DNA of 64,000 nucleotides from Flavobacterium sp. ALJ2 (GTDB lineage: Bacteria; Bacteroidota; Bacteroidia; Flavobacteriales; Flavobacteriaceae): contig NZ_JADNRC010000009.1 in NCBI RefSeq assembly GCF_015594725.1, positions 124,001 through 188,000 on the forward strand, read 5' to 3'. The position numbers and the translations under genes are program-made. Of the stretch, positions 55,076-63,139 are shown piece by piece. Below the pieces are notes generated by a model. The model did no database searches. It was not told the origin of the DNA and was given only the letters and a program-made list of their open reading frames with translations. Numbering within the stretch: position 1 is the stretch's first letter; the number at the start of each line of letters is the position of its first letter.

Positions 55076-56446
55076 ATGAAAAAAATTATATGTTTCGTAA
55101 TATTAATTATTACTTCTTTTGGTTGCGAAAAAGACTCCATAAATGAACCTCAAATAGATCAAGACACCCAATACTCTATCCCAGACTCTTTGAACTTTTC
55201 CATCTTAGATAACAACTTAAAGATTACTATTAAAAATGAAGGCAAAATAGCAATTCATTATAATGTAGAAAATTTAAATAAGCACATAAAACTTTCTTCT
55301 AGCGCAGGAGAGGTTGCAGTTGGTAATCAAAATGATATGATTGTCAGTGTTAATAGAGATGACTTGTCAAAGGGAAAGTTTTACTCAAAAATATATTTTA
55401 GTTTTAACAATAAAAAAGATTCAATAGTAATAGGTATTGATAATTTTATCGAACAAAAAGTTATTTTAAATTCTGATGTAATCGATGCTGAATATTCAAA
55501 AATTAAAGACCAACTTATATTTGTCTCAGAACATCCTATGCAAGTTAACATATTAAAATCAGGATCCAAAACTATTCAGACCATACCTCTATTATATACA
55601 CCCACCTGTATTTCGATTTCTCAAGATGGAGAAACTGCAGTTGTTGGACATGATGGACATATTACTTATGTAAATTTAAACACTAAATCAATAATTAATA
55701 CATACAATGTTTCTTGTTTTGCTCTTGATATAGTTCTTGGAAACAACAAATGGGCATATATTTTTCCTAAAGAAAATCAGTCAACATATATCAGATGTGT
55801 TAATATGAACTTGTCTACTGAAAATGAATTTCATGATAATAAAAATCAAATATATGCAGGAACAAAAGGCAAAATGGACTTATCAGGAAAATTCATTTAT
55901 GGGGCAGTAAATGGTGTGACACCTGCTGATATAGAAAAATTTGATATTCAAAATGGAATAGCTGTTAAAATCTACGACTCTCCTTATCATGGAGACTACC
56001 CATTTAATGGGGACTTATGGTTTTCCGAAGAAGGGAATAGAATTTTCACTAGAGGTAGAACAGTATTAAGAATTTCAGAAACCAAAAATCAAGATATGAT
56101 TTATAATGGTACAATTGCCGCAACTGTCCCAGAAGGGCATGGAAATATTGAGTGGCTGGACCATTCCTCTAAGAAAAATAATTTGTATTTAATACTTTCT
56201 AGTGGTTATTATTGGCCTCCAACAAGAATTTCAGGTATCTTTATTTATAATTCTACTAACCTTAATTTTAAAAGTAAACTTGAATTAGAAAAGTTTTTTG
56301 TGCCTAATAATGGAAATGGAGTTTTTTACGACGCCGAACCATATTTTGTTTTTAGTAATACTGAAGGAACTAGTTTGTTTGTTATTACAAAAGCAAAAGG
56401 TGCAGGCTTAGCTAAAGAATGGGCTATTCAAAAAATTGCAATTTAA
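55076..56446 (+). CDS. Beta-propeller-like lipoprotein with an extra N-terminal BACON-like domain, paralogue 2
   Basis: This 456-residue protein has lipobox SFGC (Cys17). Residues about 40-125 form an additional all-beta segment (LNFSILDNNLKITIKNEGK ... KGKFYSKIYFSFNNKKDSI) with the strand pattern of a BACON or similar Ig-like domain. Paralogue 1 lacks it. The rest follows paralogue 1, with the identical stretch SISQDGETAVVGHDG, then TKSIINTYNVSC and LGNNKWAY, and ends EWAIQKIAI. The function is unknown. The 202-base gap between paralogues has no gene. Confidence 0.78.
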   Translation: MKKIICFVILIITSFGCEKDSINEPQIDQDTQYSIPDSLNFSILDNNLKITIKNEGKIAIHYNVENLNKHIKLSSSAGEVAVGNQNDMIVSVNRDDLSKGKFYSKIYFSFNNKKDSIVIGIDNFIEQKVILNSDVIDAEYSKIKDQLIFVSEHPMQVNILKSGSKTIQTIPLLYTPTCISISQDGETAVVGHDGHITYVNLNTKSIINTYNVSCFALDIVLGNNKWAYIFPKENQSTYIRCVNMNLSTENEFHDNKNQIYAGTKGKMDLSGKFIYGAVNGVTPADIEKFDIQNGIAVKIYDSPYHGDYPFNGDLWFSEEGNRIFTRGRTVLRISETKNQDMIYNGTIAATVPEGHGNIEWLDHSSKKNNLYLILSSGYYWPPTRISGIFIYNSTNLNFKSKLELEKFFVPNNGNGVFYDAEPYFVFSNTEGTSLFVITKAKGAGLAKEWAIQKIAI

Positions 56447-56520
56447 CAAAACCTATCTGTACCAGTCACTATGAGGAAGTGTGATACCAACTTCTAATTA
56501 GAAAAAGAAACCAAATAGTC

Positions 56521-56577
56521 AGATTTAATTTCCAAAATGCATGGACAAGCGATTATATTGTAGCTAATACTATTTGA
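56521..56577 (+). pseudogene. Orphan copy of the flavoprotein gene 3' end
   Basis: Without any upstream gene, this block translates as RFNFQNAWTSDYIVANTI and a TGA stop, the diverged counterpart of the flavoprotein C terminus at 53633-53689. Most third-position changes are silent, so it evolved as coding sequence before being stranded. Similarity stops abruptly on both sides. It is best read as the displaced original or donor end after an insertion of about 2.9 kb. Confidence 0.82.
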
Positions 56578-56733
56578 AATTTAGTACTCAGTACCCGTCA
56601 CAGTTTTCAGCACTGTGCCTGGTACTGGCTACTGCTAACTACGACTAAAATCCGAATTAACAAGAGTTTACGAATTCTATAAGTTTTACTTAAGATAATT
56701 ATAATAATTTTACTTTCAACTAATTAACCCTAT

Positions 56734-57480
56734 ATGAAAGTAAAACTACTTACAACCATTTCATTACTAACCTATCAGATTGGTTTTTCTCAGACGGAGA
56801 AATTATTAAACGGAAAAGTTACTTCACAAAACTACACACTCAAAGATGTAGAAGTAATTAACAAAACTGCCAAAACAACTACCAAAACAAATGCCTTAGG
56901 AGAATTCTCAATTCTAGTACGTGCAGAAGACAGCTTAATTTTTTTTAAGCAAGACTATTATTTTACCAGACTAAAAGTATCTCAGGAAAACATCAACAAA
57001 AATAGCATTACAGTTAACATGGCTCCAAAACCAGAAGAACTAAACGAAGTAGTAATTACAACTATAAAACTCCCACATATAGGATCTACAGCAAAATCAT
57101 CTAATGAAATAGCATTGGCAAAAAATACTAGCTCTTTACAAAAACACACAGGCGTTTATGACGGAACTATTCCAAATGGCATGGATTTTATTGCAATGGG
57201 AAATGGTCTTTTAAGTTTATTTAAAGGCAAAGAAGATAAAAAGATAAAAAATAAAACTCCTGAATTAGATTTTAAAAAATTAGTAAACACAACTTGTCCC
57301 TCTGTTTTTTTTACAAAAGACCTAAAACTAAGTCCAGAAGAAAAAGAACTTTTTCTTGAATTTTGTGATGCTGACCCAAGATCCAAAGCACTTATAGAAA
57401 ACAAAAACATTCTTTCTACAATGGATTTTCTACATGCTAAAAACGAAGAGTTTAAAAAAGTAAAAATCAACGAAAAATAA
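56734..57480 (+). CDS. Secreted protein with a carboxypeptidase-regulatory-like domain
   Basis: This 248-residue protein has a signal peptide ending IGFSQT. A CarboxypepD_reg-like beta-sandwich spans about residues 24-105 (LNGKVTSQNYTLKDVEVINK, NALGEFSILVRAEDSLIFF, NEVVITTIKLPHIG). The C-terminal half is lysine-rich and helical, with LSPEEKELFLEFCDADPRSKALIE. The first half looks like the N-terminal domain of a TonB-dependent transporter without the barrel. It probably acts in the periplasm; the role is unknown. Confidence 0.75.
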   Translation: MKVKLLTTISLLTYQIGFSQTEKLLNGKVTSQNYTLKDVEVINKTAKTTTKTNALGEFSILVRAEDSLIFFKQDYYFTRLKVSQENINKNSITVNMAPKPEELNEVVITTIKLPHIGSTAKSSNEIALAKNTSSLQKHTGVYDGTIPNGMDFIAMGNGLLSLFKGKEDKKIKNKTPELDFKKLVNTTCPSVFFTKDLKLSPEEKELFLEFCDADPRSKALIENKNILSTMDFLHAKNEEFKKVKINEK

Positions 57481-57487
57481 AAACAAT

Positions 57488-57523
57488 TTCAGTATTCAGA
57501 ATGACATTATTCTGAATACTGAA
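57488..57523. terminator. Bidirectional hairpin between convergent genes
   Basis: Perfect 15-base arms (57488-57502 and 57509-57523) flank the 6-base loop GACATT. It sits 8 bases after one stop codon and 10 bases before the other, without a long T-run. Confidence 0.75.
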
Positions 57524-57532
57524 GCTGTAAAC

Positions 57533-58009
57533 TTATTTGTTAAGCCACCAAATACTAGCATTTAAGATTGTTGCAAAACTTACCCAAAGCAAATAAGGAA
57601 CAAGAAGGTATCCGGCAACCTTATTGATTTTAATAAACTTCAAAAGTGTTTCATAGATCATGAGCCAAAGCACAAAAATCTCTATAAGGGCCAATAATGG
57701 ATTCATTAATCCAAAAAACAAATACGACCACAAAGCGTTTAGCGCTAATTGTATTGCGAAGAAAACCAATGCATTCTTAACTGCTTCTTTTTCATACTCA
57801 ATTCGATCCCAAACTAATCCCGCCGCAACCCCCATCAAAAGATAAAGCAAACTCCAAGCAGGTGCAAAAACCCAATTAGGCGGATTAAAACTTGGCTTAA
57901 CCAAAGTAGGATACCAAGTATCAATACTAGATCTTGTCACTATTCCAGAAAAATACCCAATAGCAAGACACGTAACAACAACCGCTAAAATTCGAGTGAT
58001 TTTATTCAT
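57533..58009 (-). CDS. tspO: TspO/MBR-family tryptophan-rich membrane protein
   Basis: This 158-residue, five-helix membrane protein has the family signatures WYPTLVKPSFNPPNWVFAPAWSLLYLLMG and ALNALWSYLFFG (first one named by its ends). The end of helix 5 is PYLLWVSFATILNASIWWLN. It binds tetrapyrroles and affects stress responses in other bacteria. The ATG at 58009 is chosen. The upstream in-frame start would add 12 non-membrane residues. Confidence 0.93.
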   Translation of the reverse strand: MNKITRILAVVVTCLAIGYFSGIVTRSSIDTWYPTLVKPSFNPPNWVFAPAWSLLYLLMGVAAGLVWDRIEYEKEAVKNALVFFAIQLALNALWSYLFFGLMNPLLALIEIFVLWLMIYETLLKFIKINKVAGYLLVPYLLWVSFATILNASIWWLNK

Positions 58010-58089
58010 TTTATACTGTTTTTTTGAGTTAATAAAGGTAAACATTTTTATAGGTTATCAAAAAGTGTAAAAGGTCTAATTCAAAAAAG

Positions 58090-58097
58090 TATCTTTG
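58090..58097 (+). promoter_or_regulatory. -7 promoter element of mvaD
   Basis: TATCTTTG lies 18 bases before the mvaD ATG. It is identical to the octamer upstream of HMG-CoA reductase. Confidence 0.6.
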
Positions 58098-58114
58098 CAT
58101 AAATTTTTTATTTT

Positions 58115-59218
58115 ATGTTTACAGCAAACGATTTTATTCCAAAAAAATATACTTCAGATATAACAAAAGGCAACTTTGAGTGGAGCACACCAAGTAACAT
58201 TGCTTTAGTAAAATATTGGGGAAAAAAAGACAATCAAATTCCGGCTAATCCATCAGTTAGTTTTACATTAAACAACTGCAAAACAGTTACTAAATTGAGT
58301 TTTTCAAAGAAAAACACTTTGACTCCGATCAGTAAGACAAATGATGGCTTTTCATTCGATTTGCTTTTTGAAGGAAAACCAAAGGAAGATTTTAAACCGA
58401 AAATCCTGAAATTCCTGGAACGTGTTTTCGTTTATCTGCCTTTCCTGAAAGATTACCATTTTACAATTGACACTCAAAATACATTTCCACATAGTTCAGG
58501 AATAGCCTCTTCAGCATCTGGAATGGCAGCTTTGGCAATGAATTTCATGAGCCTGGAAAAAGTACTAAATCCAGAAATGACGGAGGAGTACTTTTATCAA
58601 AAGGCTTCTTTCCTAGCCCGTTTAGGATCCGGAAGCGCTTGCAGAAGTGTCAAAGGAAGCGTTGTTGTTTGGGGAAATCAAGCCAATATAAAAAGAAGCT
58701 CTGATTTATTTGGAGTAGAATTTCCAAATACAATTCATAAAAACTTCAACAATTACCAAGATACTATTTTACTAGTTGATAAAGGCGAAAAACAAGTTTC
58801 GAGTACCGTTGGACATGATTTAATGCACAATCATCCTTATGCCGAAAGACGTTTTGCACAAGCCCATGAAAACCTAGATAAACTAATTGCAGTTTTTGAA
58901 AATGGAAATCTAGACGAATTCATCAAAGTCGTCGAAAGTGAAGCATTGACACTACATGCTATGATGATGACCTCTATGCCCTATTTTATACTAATGAAAC
59001 CAAACACATTGCAGATTATTAATGCAATTTGGAAATTTAGAAATGAAACTCAAATTCCGGTTTGTTTTACTCTGGATGCAGGAGCAAATGTTCATGTTTT
59101 ATATCCCGAAAATGTTACAGAAAAAGTACTGCAATTTATTCAAGACGAATTAGTTGTATTTTGCCAGAATGGTCAGTACATTTGCGACGAAATTGGAGAT
59201 GGTGCAATTGCATTATAA
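58115..59218 (+). CDS. mvaD: Diphosphomevalonate decarboxylase
   Basis: This 367-residue GHMP-fold enzyme converts mevalonate-5-diphosphate to isopentenyl diphosphate with ATP. Diagnostic motifs are STPSNIALVKYWGKKD, PHSSGIASSASGMAALA (ATP loop), ARLGSGSACRSVKGSVVVWG and the C-terminal DAGANVHVLYPE. It leads a four-gene cluster with a toxin-antitoxin pair and mevalonate kinase. Confidence 0.96.
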   Translation: MFTANDFIPKKYTSDITKGNFEWSTPSNIALVKYWGKKDNQIPANPSVSFTLNNCKTVTKLSFSKKNTLTPISKTNDGFSFDLLFEGKPKEDFKPKILKFLERVFVYLPFLKDYHFTIDTQNTFPHSSGIASSASGMAALAMNFMSLEKVLNPEMTEEYFYQKASFLARLGSGSACRSVKGSVVVWGNQANIKRSSDLFGVEFPNTIHKNFNNYQDTILLVDKGEKQVSSTVGHDLMHNHPYAERRFAQAHENLDKLIAVFENGNLDEFIKVVESEALTLHAMMMTSMPYFILMKPNTLQIINAIWKFRNETQIPVCFTLDAGANVHVLYPENVTEKVLQFIQDELVVFCQNGQYICDEIGDGAIAL

Positions 59219-59248
59219 TTTTACGTATCTTTAATTAAAATTTAGATT

Positions 59249-59467
59249 ATGGACATTCAATTAGAAAAACTTGAGTTAATAAAAATATTAACCGAGATTG
59301 ACAATCCTAAAATCATTAAGTCGATCAAGAAAATTCTAACGAAAGAAAAAAAAGATTGGTGGGATGATTTAACTGATGCACAAAAAGAAGATATTGCTCA
59401 AAGTGAATTAGAATTTGAAAAAGGAGAATTTACAAGCTTTGAAGATGTGATGAAAAAATACAGGTAG
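59249..59467 (+). CDS. Antitoxin of a ParE/RelE-type toxin-antitoxin pair
   Basis: This 72-residue, highly charged helical protein (KLELIKILTEIDNPKIIKSI, KEKKDWWDDL, ELEFEKGEFTSFEDVMKKYR) matches the small antitoxins that precede ParE/RelE toxins in flavobacteria. The C-terminal SFEDVMKKYR is the usual toxin-facing end. Its TAG stop overlaps the toxin's GTG start by one base (TAGTG). It lies 30 bases after mvaD. Confidence 0.8.
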   Translation: MDIQLEKLELIKILTEIDNPKIIKSIKKILTKEKKDWWDDLTDAQKEDIAQSELEFEKGEFTSFEDVMKKYR

Positions 59468-59772
59468 TGAATCTTAAAGTAAATATTTCAAAAACAGCTG
59501 AGAAAAATTTAGATTCTGTTTTAAATTTTATTGAAGCCAGATGGTCTAAAAAATCAAAAGAAATATTTTTATTGAAATTTCAAAAAGCAATTTCGATAAT
59601 AAGTATGAATCCTGGAATTTTTCCAAAATCATCAATAAATAAAAAATATCGAAAATGCGTCATAACAAAACAATCAAGTTTTTTGTACAGTTTTGGTTCA
59701 AATGAAATAAAGATTTACACCATTTTTGACACTCGACAAGACCCAAATAAAATTAAGAAAGACATTAAATAA
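59467..59772 (+). CDS. ParE/RelE-family toxin, intact
   Basis: This 101-residue protein has the family layout: basic start NLKVNISKTAEKNLDSVLNFI, helix pair WSKKSKEIFLLKFQKAI, then NPGIFPKS, RKCVITKQSSFLYSF and IKIYTIFDTRQDPNKI. The start is GTG at 59467, fixed by the overlap with the antitoxin stop. It ends 4 bases before the mevalonate kinase ATG, so toxin, antitoxin and kinase are likely on one transcript. The target (gyrase or mRNA) cannot be told. Confidence 0.85.
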   Translation: MNLKVNISKTAEKNLDSVLNFIEARWSKKSKEIFLLKFQKAISIISMNPGIFPKSSINKKYRKCVITKQSSFLYSFGSNEIKIYTIFDTRQDPNKIKKDIK

Positions 59773-59776
59773 ATAT

Positions 59777-60715
59777 ATGAAAGGACCATTATTTTACTCA
59801 AAAATATTACTTTTTGGAGAGTACGGAATAATCCGTGATTCAAAAGGACTTTCTATTCCTTATAATTTTTACAATGGCGCATTGAAGAGAACTGAAAATC
59901 CTTCAGCAGAAGCCATTGCCTCTAATGCAAGTTTACGCAAGTTTACATCATACCTTGAAACATTACAAGCAGAACAACCAGAATTGGTAACTTTTGACAT
60001 GACTACTTTAAAGAATGATGTAGAAACTGGAATGTATTTTGATTCTAGCATCCCTCAAGGATATGGAGTTGGAAGTAGCGGTGCACTTGTTGCTGCTATT
60101 TATGATAAATATGCTCAAAACAAAATCACAGTACTAGAAAACTTAACTCGTGAAAAATTATTACAGCTAAAAACTATTTTCTCTCAAATGGAAAGTTTTT
60201 TTCACGGAAAAAGTTCTGGTTTAGACCCATTAAATAGTTACTTAAGCATTCCAATTTTAATAAATTCAAAAGATAATATCGAGGCAACTGGAATTCCGAA
60301 TCAAAGTTTTGACGGAAAAGGCGCTGTTTTTTTATTAGACTCAGGGATTGTTGGAGAAACTGCTCCAATGGTAAACATTTTTATGGAAAATCTTAAAGAC
60401 AAAGGTTTTCGTACGATGTTAAAAAACCAATTTGTAAAATATACTGATGCCTGTGTAGAGAACTTTTTACATGGCGACATGAAGTCATTATTTAGTAATA
60501 CTAAAAAATTATCAAAAGTAGTTTTGAATAATTTTAAACCAATGATTCCGGAGCAATTTCATGGTATTTGGCAAAATGGCATCGACACTAATGACTATTA
60601 TTTAAAACTATGTGGTTCAGGAGGTGGCGGTTATATTCTTGGTTTCACACAAGATTTAGAGCGAGCTAAGCAGTCATTAAAAGACTACAAACTAGAAGTA
60701 GTTTACCAATTTTAA
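59777..60715 (+). CDS. mvk: Mevalonate kinase (GHMP family)
   Basis: This 312-residue enzyme phosphorylates mevalonate. It shows KILLFGEYGIIRDSKGLSIP at the N terminus, the ATP-binding loop PQGYGVGSSGALVAAI and the C-terminal KLCGSGGGGYILGFT. Residues SGLDPLNSYLSIP occupy the conserved catalytic Asp position. I chose the ATG at 59777; an earlier in-frame ATG at 59726 lies inside the toxin gene. The family call could also fit phosphomevalonate kinase, but the KILLFGEY start is mevalonate-kinase-like. Confidence 0.88.
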   Translation: MKGPLFYSKILLFGEYGIIRDSKGLSIPYNFYNGALKRTENPSAEAIASNASLRKFTSYLETLQAEQPELVTFDMTTLKNDVETGMYFDSSIPQGYGVGSSGALVAAIYDKYAQNKITVLENLTREKLLQLKTIFSQMESFFHGKSSGLDPLNSYLSIPILINSKDNIEATGIPNQSFDGKGAVFLLDSGIVGETAPMVNIFMENLKDKGFRTMLKNQFVKYTDACVENFLHGDMKSLFSNTKKLSKVVLNNFKPMIPEQFHGIWQNGIDTNDYYLKLCGSGGGGYILGFTQDLERAKQSLKDYKLEVVYQF

Positions 60716-61045
60716 AACAAAATCCAAATTCTAAAAATTTTTAGAGTCGCTAAATTTCGGCTCTAAAAATTTATCATCCAAGTCAACTCTTGTTTTTAAA
60801 ATAGAAATTAGTATCATAAATGATATTTTATTATAAAGCTTCATATTATAAAAACAGTATAGAAATTTTATTGTTTTCATACCTAAAGAACTAAATCGTT
60901 GGCAAAAAAAGTGCAAAATAGATTACAACATCACAAAAAAAGTTTTACTACACCTATAAGAAAATTGAGATATCGTTCTTAAAGACTATTAAAAGATGTA
61001 CTTTAGTCATTTTAAATACCAATGTATAATCTATAATAATAAGAA
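60716..61045. other. 330-base gap: terminator, otherwise non-coding AT-rich sequence
   Basis: Only the hairpin at 60735-60772 is recognisable. The remaining 270 bases are AT-rich with no frame that looks coding, and presumably contain the promoter of the prenyltransferase gene. Confidence 0.6.
60735..60772 (+). terminator. Terminator of the mvaD-mvk cluster
   Basis: AAATTTTTAGAG (60735-60746) pairs with CTCTAAAAATTT (60761-60772), with two more pairs inside and a 10-base loop. It is 20 bases past the kinase stop codon. Confidence 0.8.
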
Positions 61046-62002
61046 ATGTTAAGCCGTCAGAATAAAATTTTAGCGATGAAAGTTATAAGTTTGTTCTCCG
61101 TAGTAAGAGGCTACAACATTCCTATTATAATACTAGCTCAATACTTATCAGCAATATTTATACTTGCTCCCGAAAAAAGAGCGCTCGATATTTTATTAGA
61201 CTTCCATTTATTTCTAATTGTGTTTGCATCTGCAATTACCATCGCATCTGGTTATATCATAAATAATTTTTACGATAGTCAGAAAGACCTAATTAATCGC
61301 CCAAACAAATCAATGTTGGATCGGCTGGTAAGCCAAAAAACTAAACTTAGCGTTTATTTCTGCCTCAACTTCATTGCTGCATTAATGGCATTAATCGTTT
61401 CATGGAGAGCTTTTTTATTCTTTTCGGCATATATATTTTTAATTTGGTTTTACTCCCATAAAATTAAAAAATACCCATTAGTAGGAAATCTAATGGCTGC
61501 ATTATTAGCCGTTTTACCATTCTTCGCAATTTTATTATATTTCTATAATCAGATATCATTTAATGATTTAGAAAACCAAAGAGGTCATTTTGCAGTTATA
61601 TTCGCTCATGCCATTTTTTTGTTCCTACTACTGCTAATACGTGAGATGATAAAAGATTTAGAGAATTTAAAGGGAGATTTGGTTAACAACTACAAAACCA
61701 TTCCAATACTTTATGGAGAAAAGGCTTCAAAAAAAATCATCACCTTTTTAACTTTTTTAACCATAATTCCAGTGTATATCTTAATTGAAATATACGATAT
61801 TGGCTACATGGACATTTATTTTTATTCTTGTTTCATAATTTTGATATTTTTCTTACTTTATCTTTGGAAGTCCAATTCTAAAACACAATTTTTGTTACTA
61901 CACAATGTCTTGAAATTTCTTATCGTATCTGGTGTATTTTGCATTGTACTTATTAATCCGAGTGTTTTGTGGCATGGGAAAACTTTACTTTTAAAAATCT
62001 AA
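61046..62002 (+). CDS. UbiA-family prenyltransferase, DGGGP-synthase-like
   Basis: This 318-residue integral membrane protein has about nine helices. The first Mg-prenyl-diphosphate motif NxxxDxxxD reads NNFYDSQKD (Asn73, Asp77, Asp81). The second acidic region is REMIKDLENLKGD. Flavobacterial relatives are commonly named geranylgeranylglycerol-phosphate geranylgeranyltransferase, an archaeal-type ether-lipid enzyme. A quinone or heme prenyltransferase role cannot be excluded. Its position after the mevalonate genes fits a prenyl-diphosphate user. A shorter start at 61076 is possible. Confidence 0.85.
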   Translation: MLSRQNKILAMKVISLFSVVRGYNIPIIILAQYLSAIFILAPEKRALDILLDFHLFLIVFASAITIASGYIINNFYDSQKDLINRPNKSMLDRLVSQKTKLSVYFCLNFIAALMALIVSWRAFLFFSAYIFLIWFYSHKIKKYPLVGNLMAALLAVLPFFAILLYFYNQISFNDLENQRGHFAVIFAHAIFLFLLLLIREMIKDLENLKGDLVNNYKTIPILYGEKASKKIITFLTFLTIIPVYILIEIYDIGYMDIYFYSCFIILIFFLLYLWKSNSKTQFLLLHNVLKFLIVSGVFCIVLINPSVLWHGKTLLLKI

Positions 62003-62115
62003 TTATTTTAAAAATTTCATATTTTTTTAATAATTTTCAATTTAAAAGCTGGCAATAGCGTTAAAAGCTAGCAATCTAACAACAATCAAGTTACTGCTAT
62101 TAACCAATAATAAAC

Positions 62116-62123
62116 TATCTTTG
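62116..62123 (+). promoter_or_regulatory. -7 promoter element of the pseudouridine synthase gene
   Basis: TATCTTTG lies 18 bases before the ATG at 62141, the same spacing as at mvaD. Confidence 0.6.
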
Positions 62124-62140
62124 CACAAATTACAGGATTT

Positions 62141-63049
62141 ATGAATAATAAGGAAGGCAATAATAAAGGAAAAGGGCCAAGAGCAAATAGCTCAAGACCT
62201 AACTCAAATAAGCCAAAACCTGCCATGCAAAAGCGTGCACAAGGGCCAAAAAAAGCAAAACCAATTACTAAAGTAGAGGAAGAAGTTGCTGCAAAAGCTG
62301 CCAAAAAACCGAATCAAGCACCTAAAAGACAAAAAGCTGCCGATGAGATTCGTTTAAACAAATATATTGCTAATTCTGGCGCATGTTCTCGTCGTGATGC
62401 AGATATTTACATCCAATCTGGAAATGTAAAAGTAAACGGAGTACCTGTTATAGAAATGGGATACATGGTAAAACCAGGCGATACCGTTAATTTTGACGGA
62501 GCAGTTTTAACTCCAGAAAAGAAAGAATACATCTTATTAAACAAGCCTAAAAACTTTACAACAGCTTTTGACGAAGGACAAGAATATCGTAATGTTTTAG
62601 AATTAGTTCGCGGTTCTACTAATGCTAAAATTGCAGCAGTTGGTAGAATGGATAAAAACACTACAGGTTTATTATTGTTTACTAATGATACTGACATGCT
62701 TCGTAAGTTTACTTTACCAAGCCAGAAATCATCTAAAATATATCAGGTTTCATTAGATAAAAACCTAAAATTTGAGGATTTAGAAAAAATAAACAAAGGA
62801 CTTGTTCTTGATGGGCACCGTGTTTTTGTTGAAGACATTAGCTATATCGACAATGAACCAAAAAGTGAAATTGGTTTAAAATTACGTTCATCGAATGTAA
62901 AAGTAGTTCGTGCTATCTTCGAAAATTTTGATTATGATGTTCTACGTATTGACCGTGTAGCATTTGCTGGTTTAACCAAAAAGAATTTACCAAGAGGTAA
63001 CTGGCGTTTTTTAACAGAACAAGAAATCATCAATTTGAAGAACGTATAA
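62141..63049 (+). CDS. rluB: RsuA/RluB-family rRNA pseudouridine synthase with basic N-terminal extension
   Basis: This 302-residue protein has residues 1-68 of low-complexity Lys/Pro/Asn/Ala-rich sequence (NNKEGNNKGKGPRANSSRPN). An S4 RNA-binding domain follows (IRLNKYIANSGACSRRDADIYI, named by its ends), then the catalytic domain with Asp171 in GRMDKNTTGLLLFTND. It isomerises a uridine in large-subunit rRNA. RluB is the likeliest member, but RsuA or RluF types share the motifs. The extension is expected to be disordered and RNA-binding. Confidence 0.9.
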   Translation: MNNKEGNNKGKGPRANSSRPNSNKPKPAMQKRAQGPKKAKPITKVEEEVAAKAAKKPNQAPKRQKAADEIRLNKYIANSGACSRRDADIYIQSGNVKVNGVPVIEMGYMVKPGDTVNFDGAVLTPEKKEYILLNKPKNFTTAFDEGQEYRNVLELVRGSTNAKIAAVGRMDKNTTGLLLFTNDTDMLRKFTLPSQKSSKIYQVSLDKNLKFEDLEKINKGLVLDGHRVFVEDISYIDNEPKSEIGLKLRSSNVKVVRAIFENFDYDVLRIDRVAFAGLTKKNLPRGNWRFLTEQEIINLKNV

Positions 63050-63073
63050 AAACTTCAAATTAACATAAAAGAG

Positions 63074-63109
63074 AAAATCCTGTTTTACACATTAGTAAAA
63101 TGGGATTTT
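63074..63109 (+). terminator. Terminator of the pseudouridine synthase gene
   Basis: 15-base arms (63074-63088, 63095-63109) with two wobble pairs and the loop ACATTA are followed by a run of T. It is 25 bases past the stop. Confidence 0.85.
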
Positions 63110-63139
63110 TTTTTAGATTAAAACAAAAGCTAATCCAGA

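Noticed and set aside
53690..56520. Calling the lipoprotein cassette a transposon or integrative element
   Set aside because: No transposase, integrase or terminal inverted repeats are present. Only the duplicated gene end supports insertion.
62407..62697. Minus-strand 96-codon ORF inside the pseudouridine synthase
   Set aside because: It lies opposite the catalytic domain and has no start context or recognisable family.
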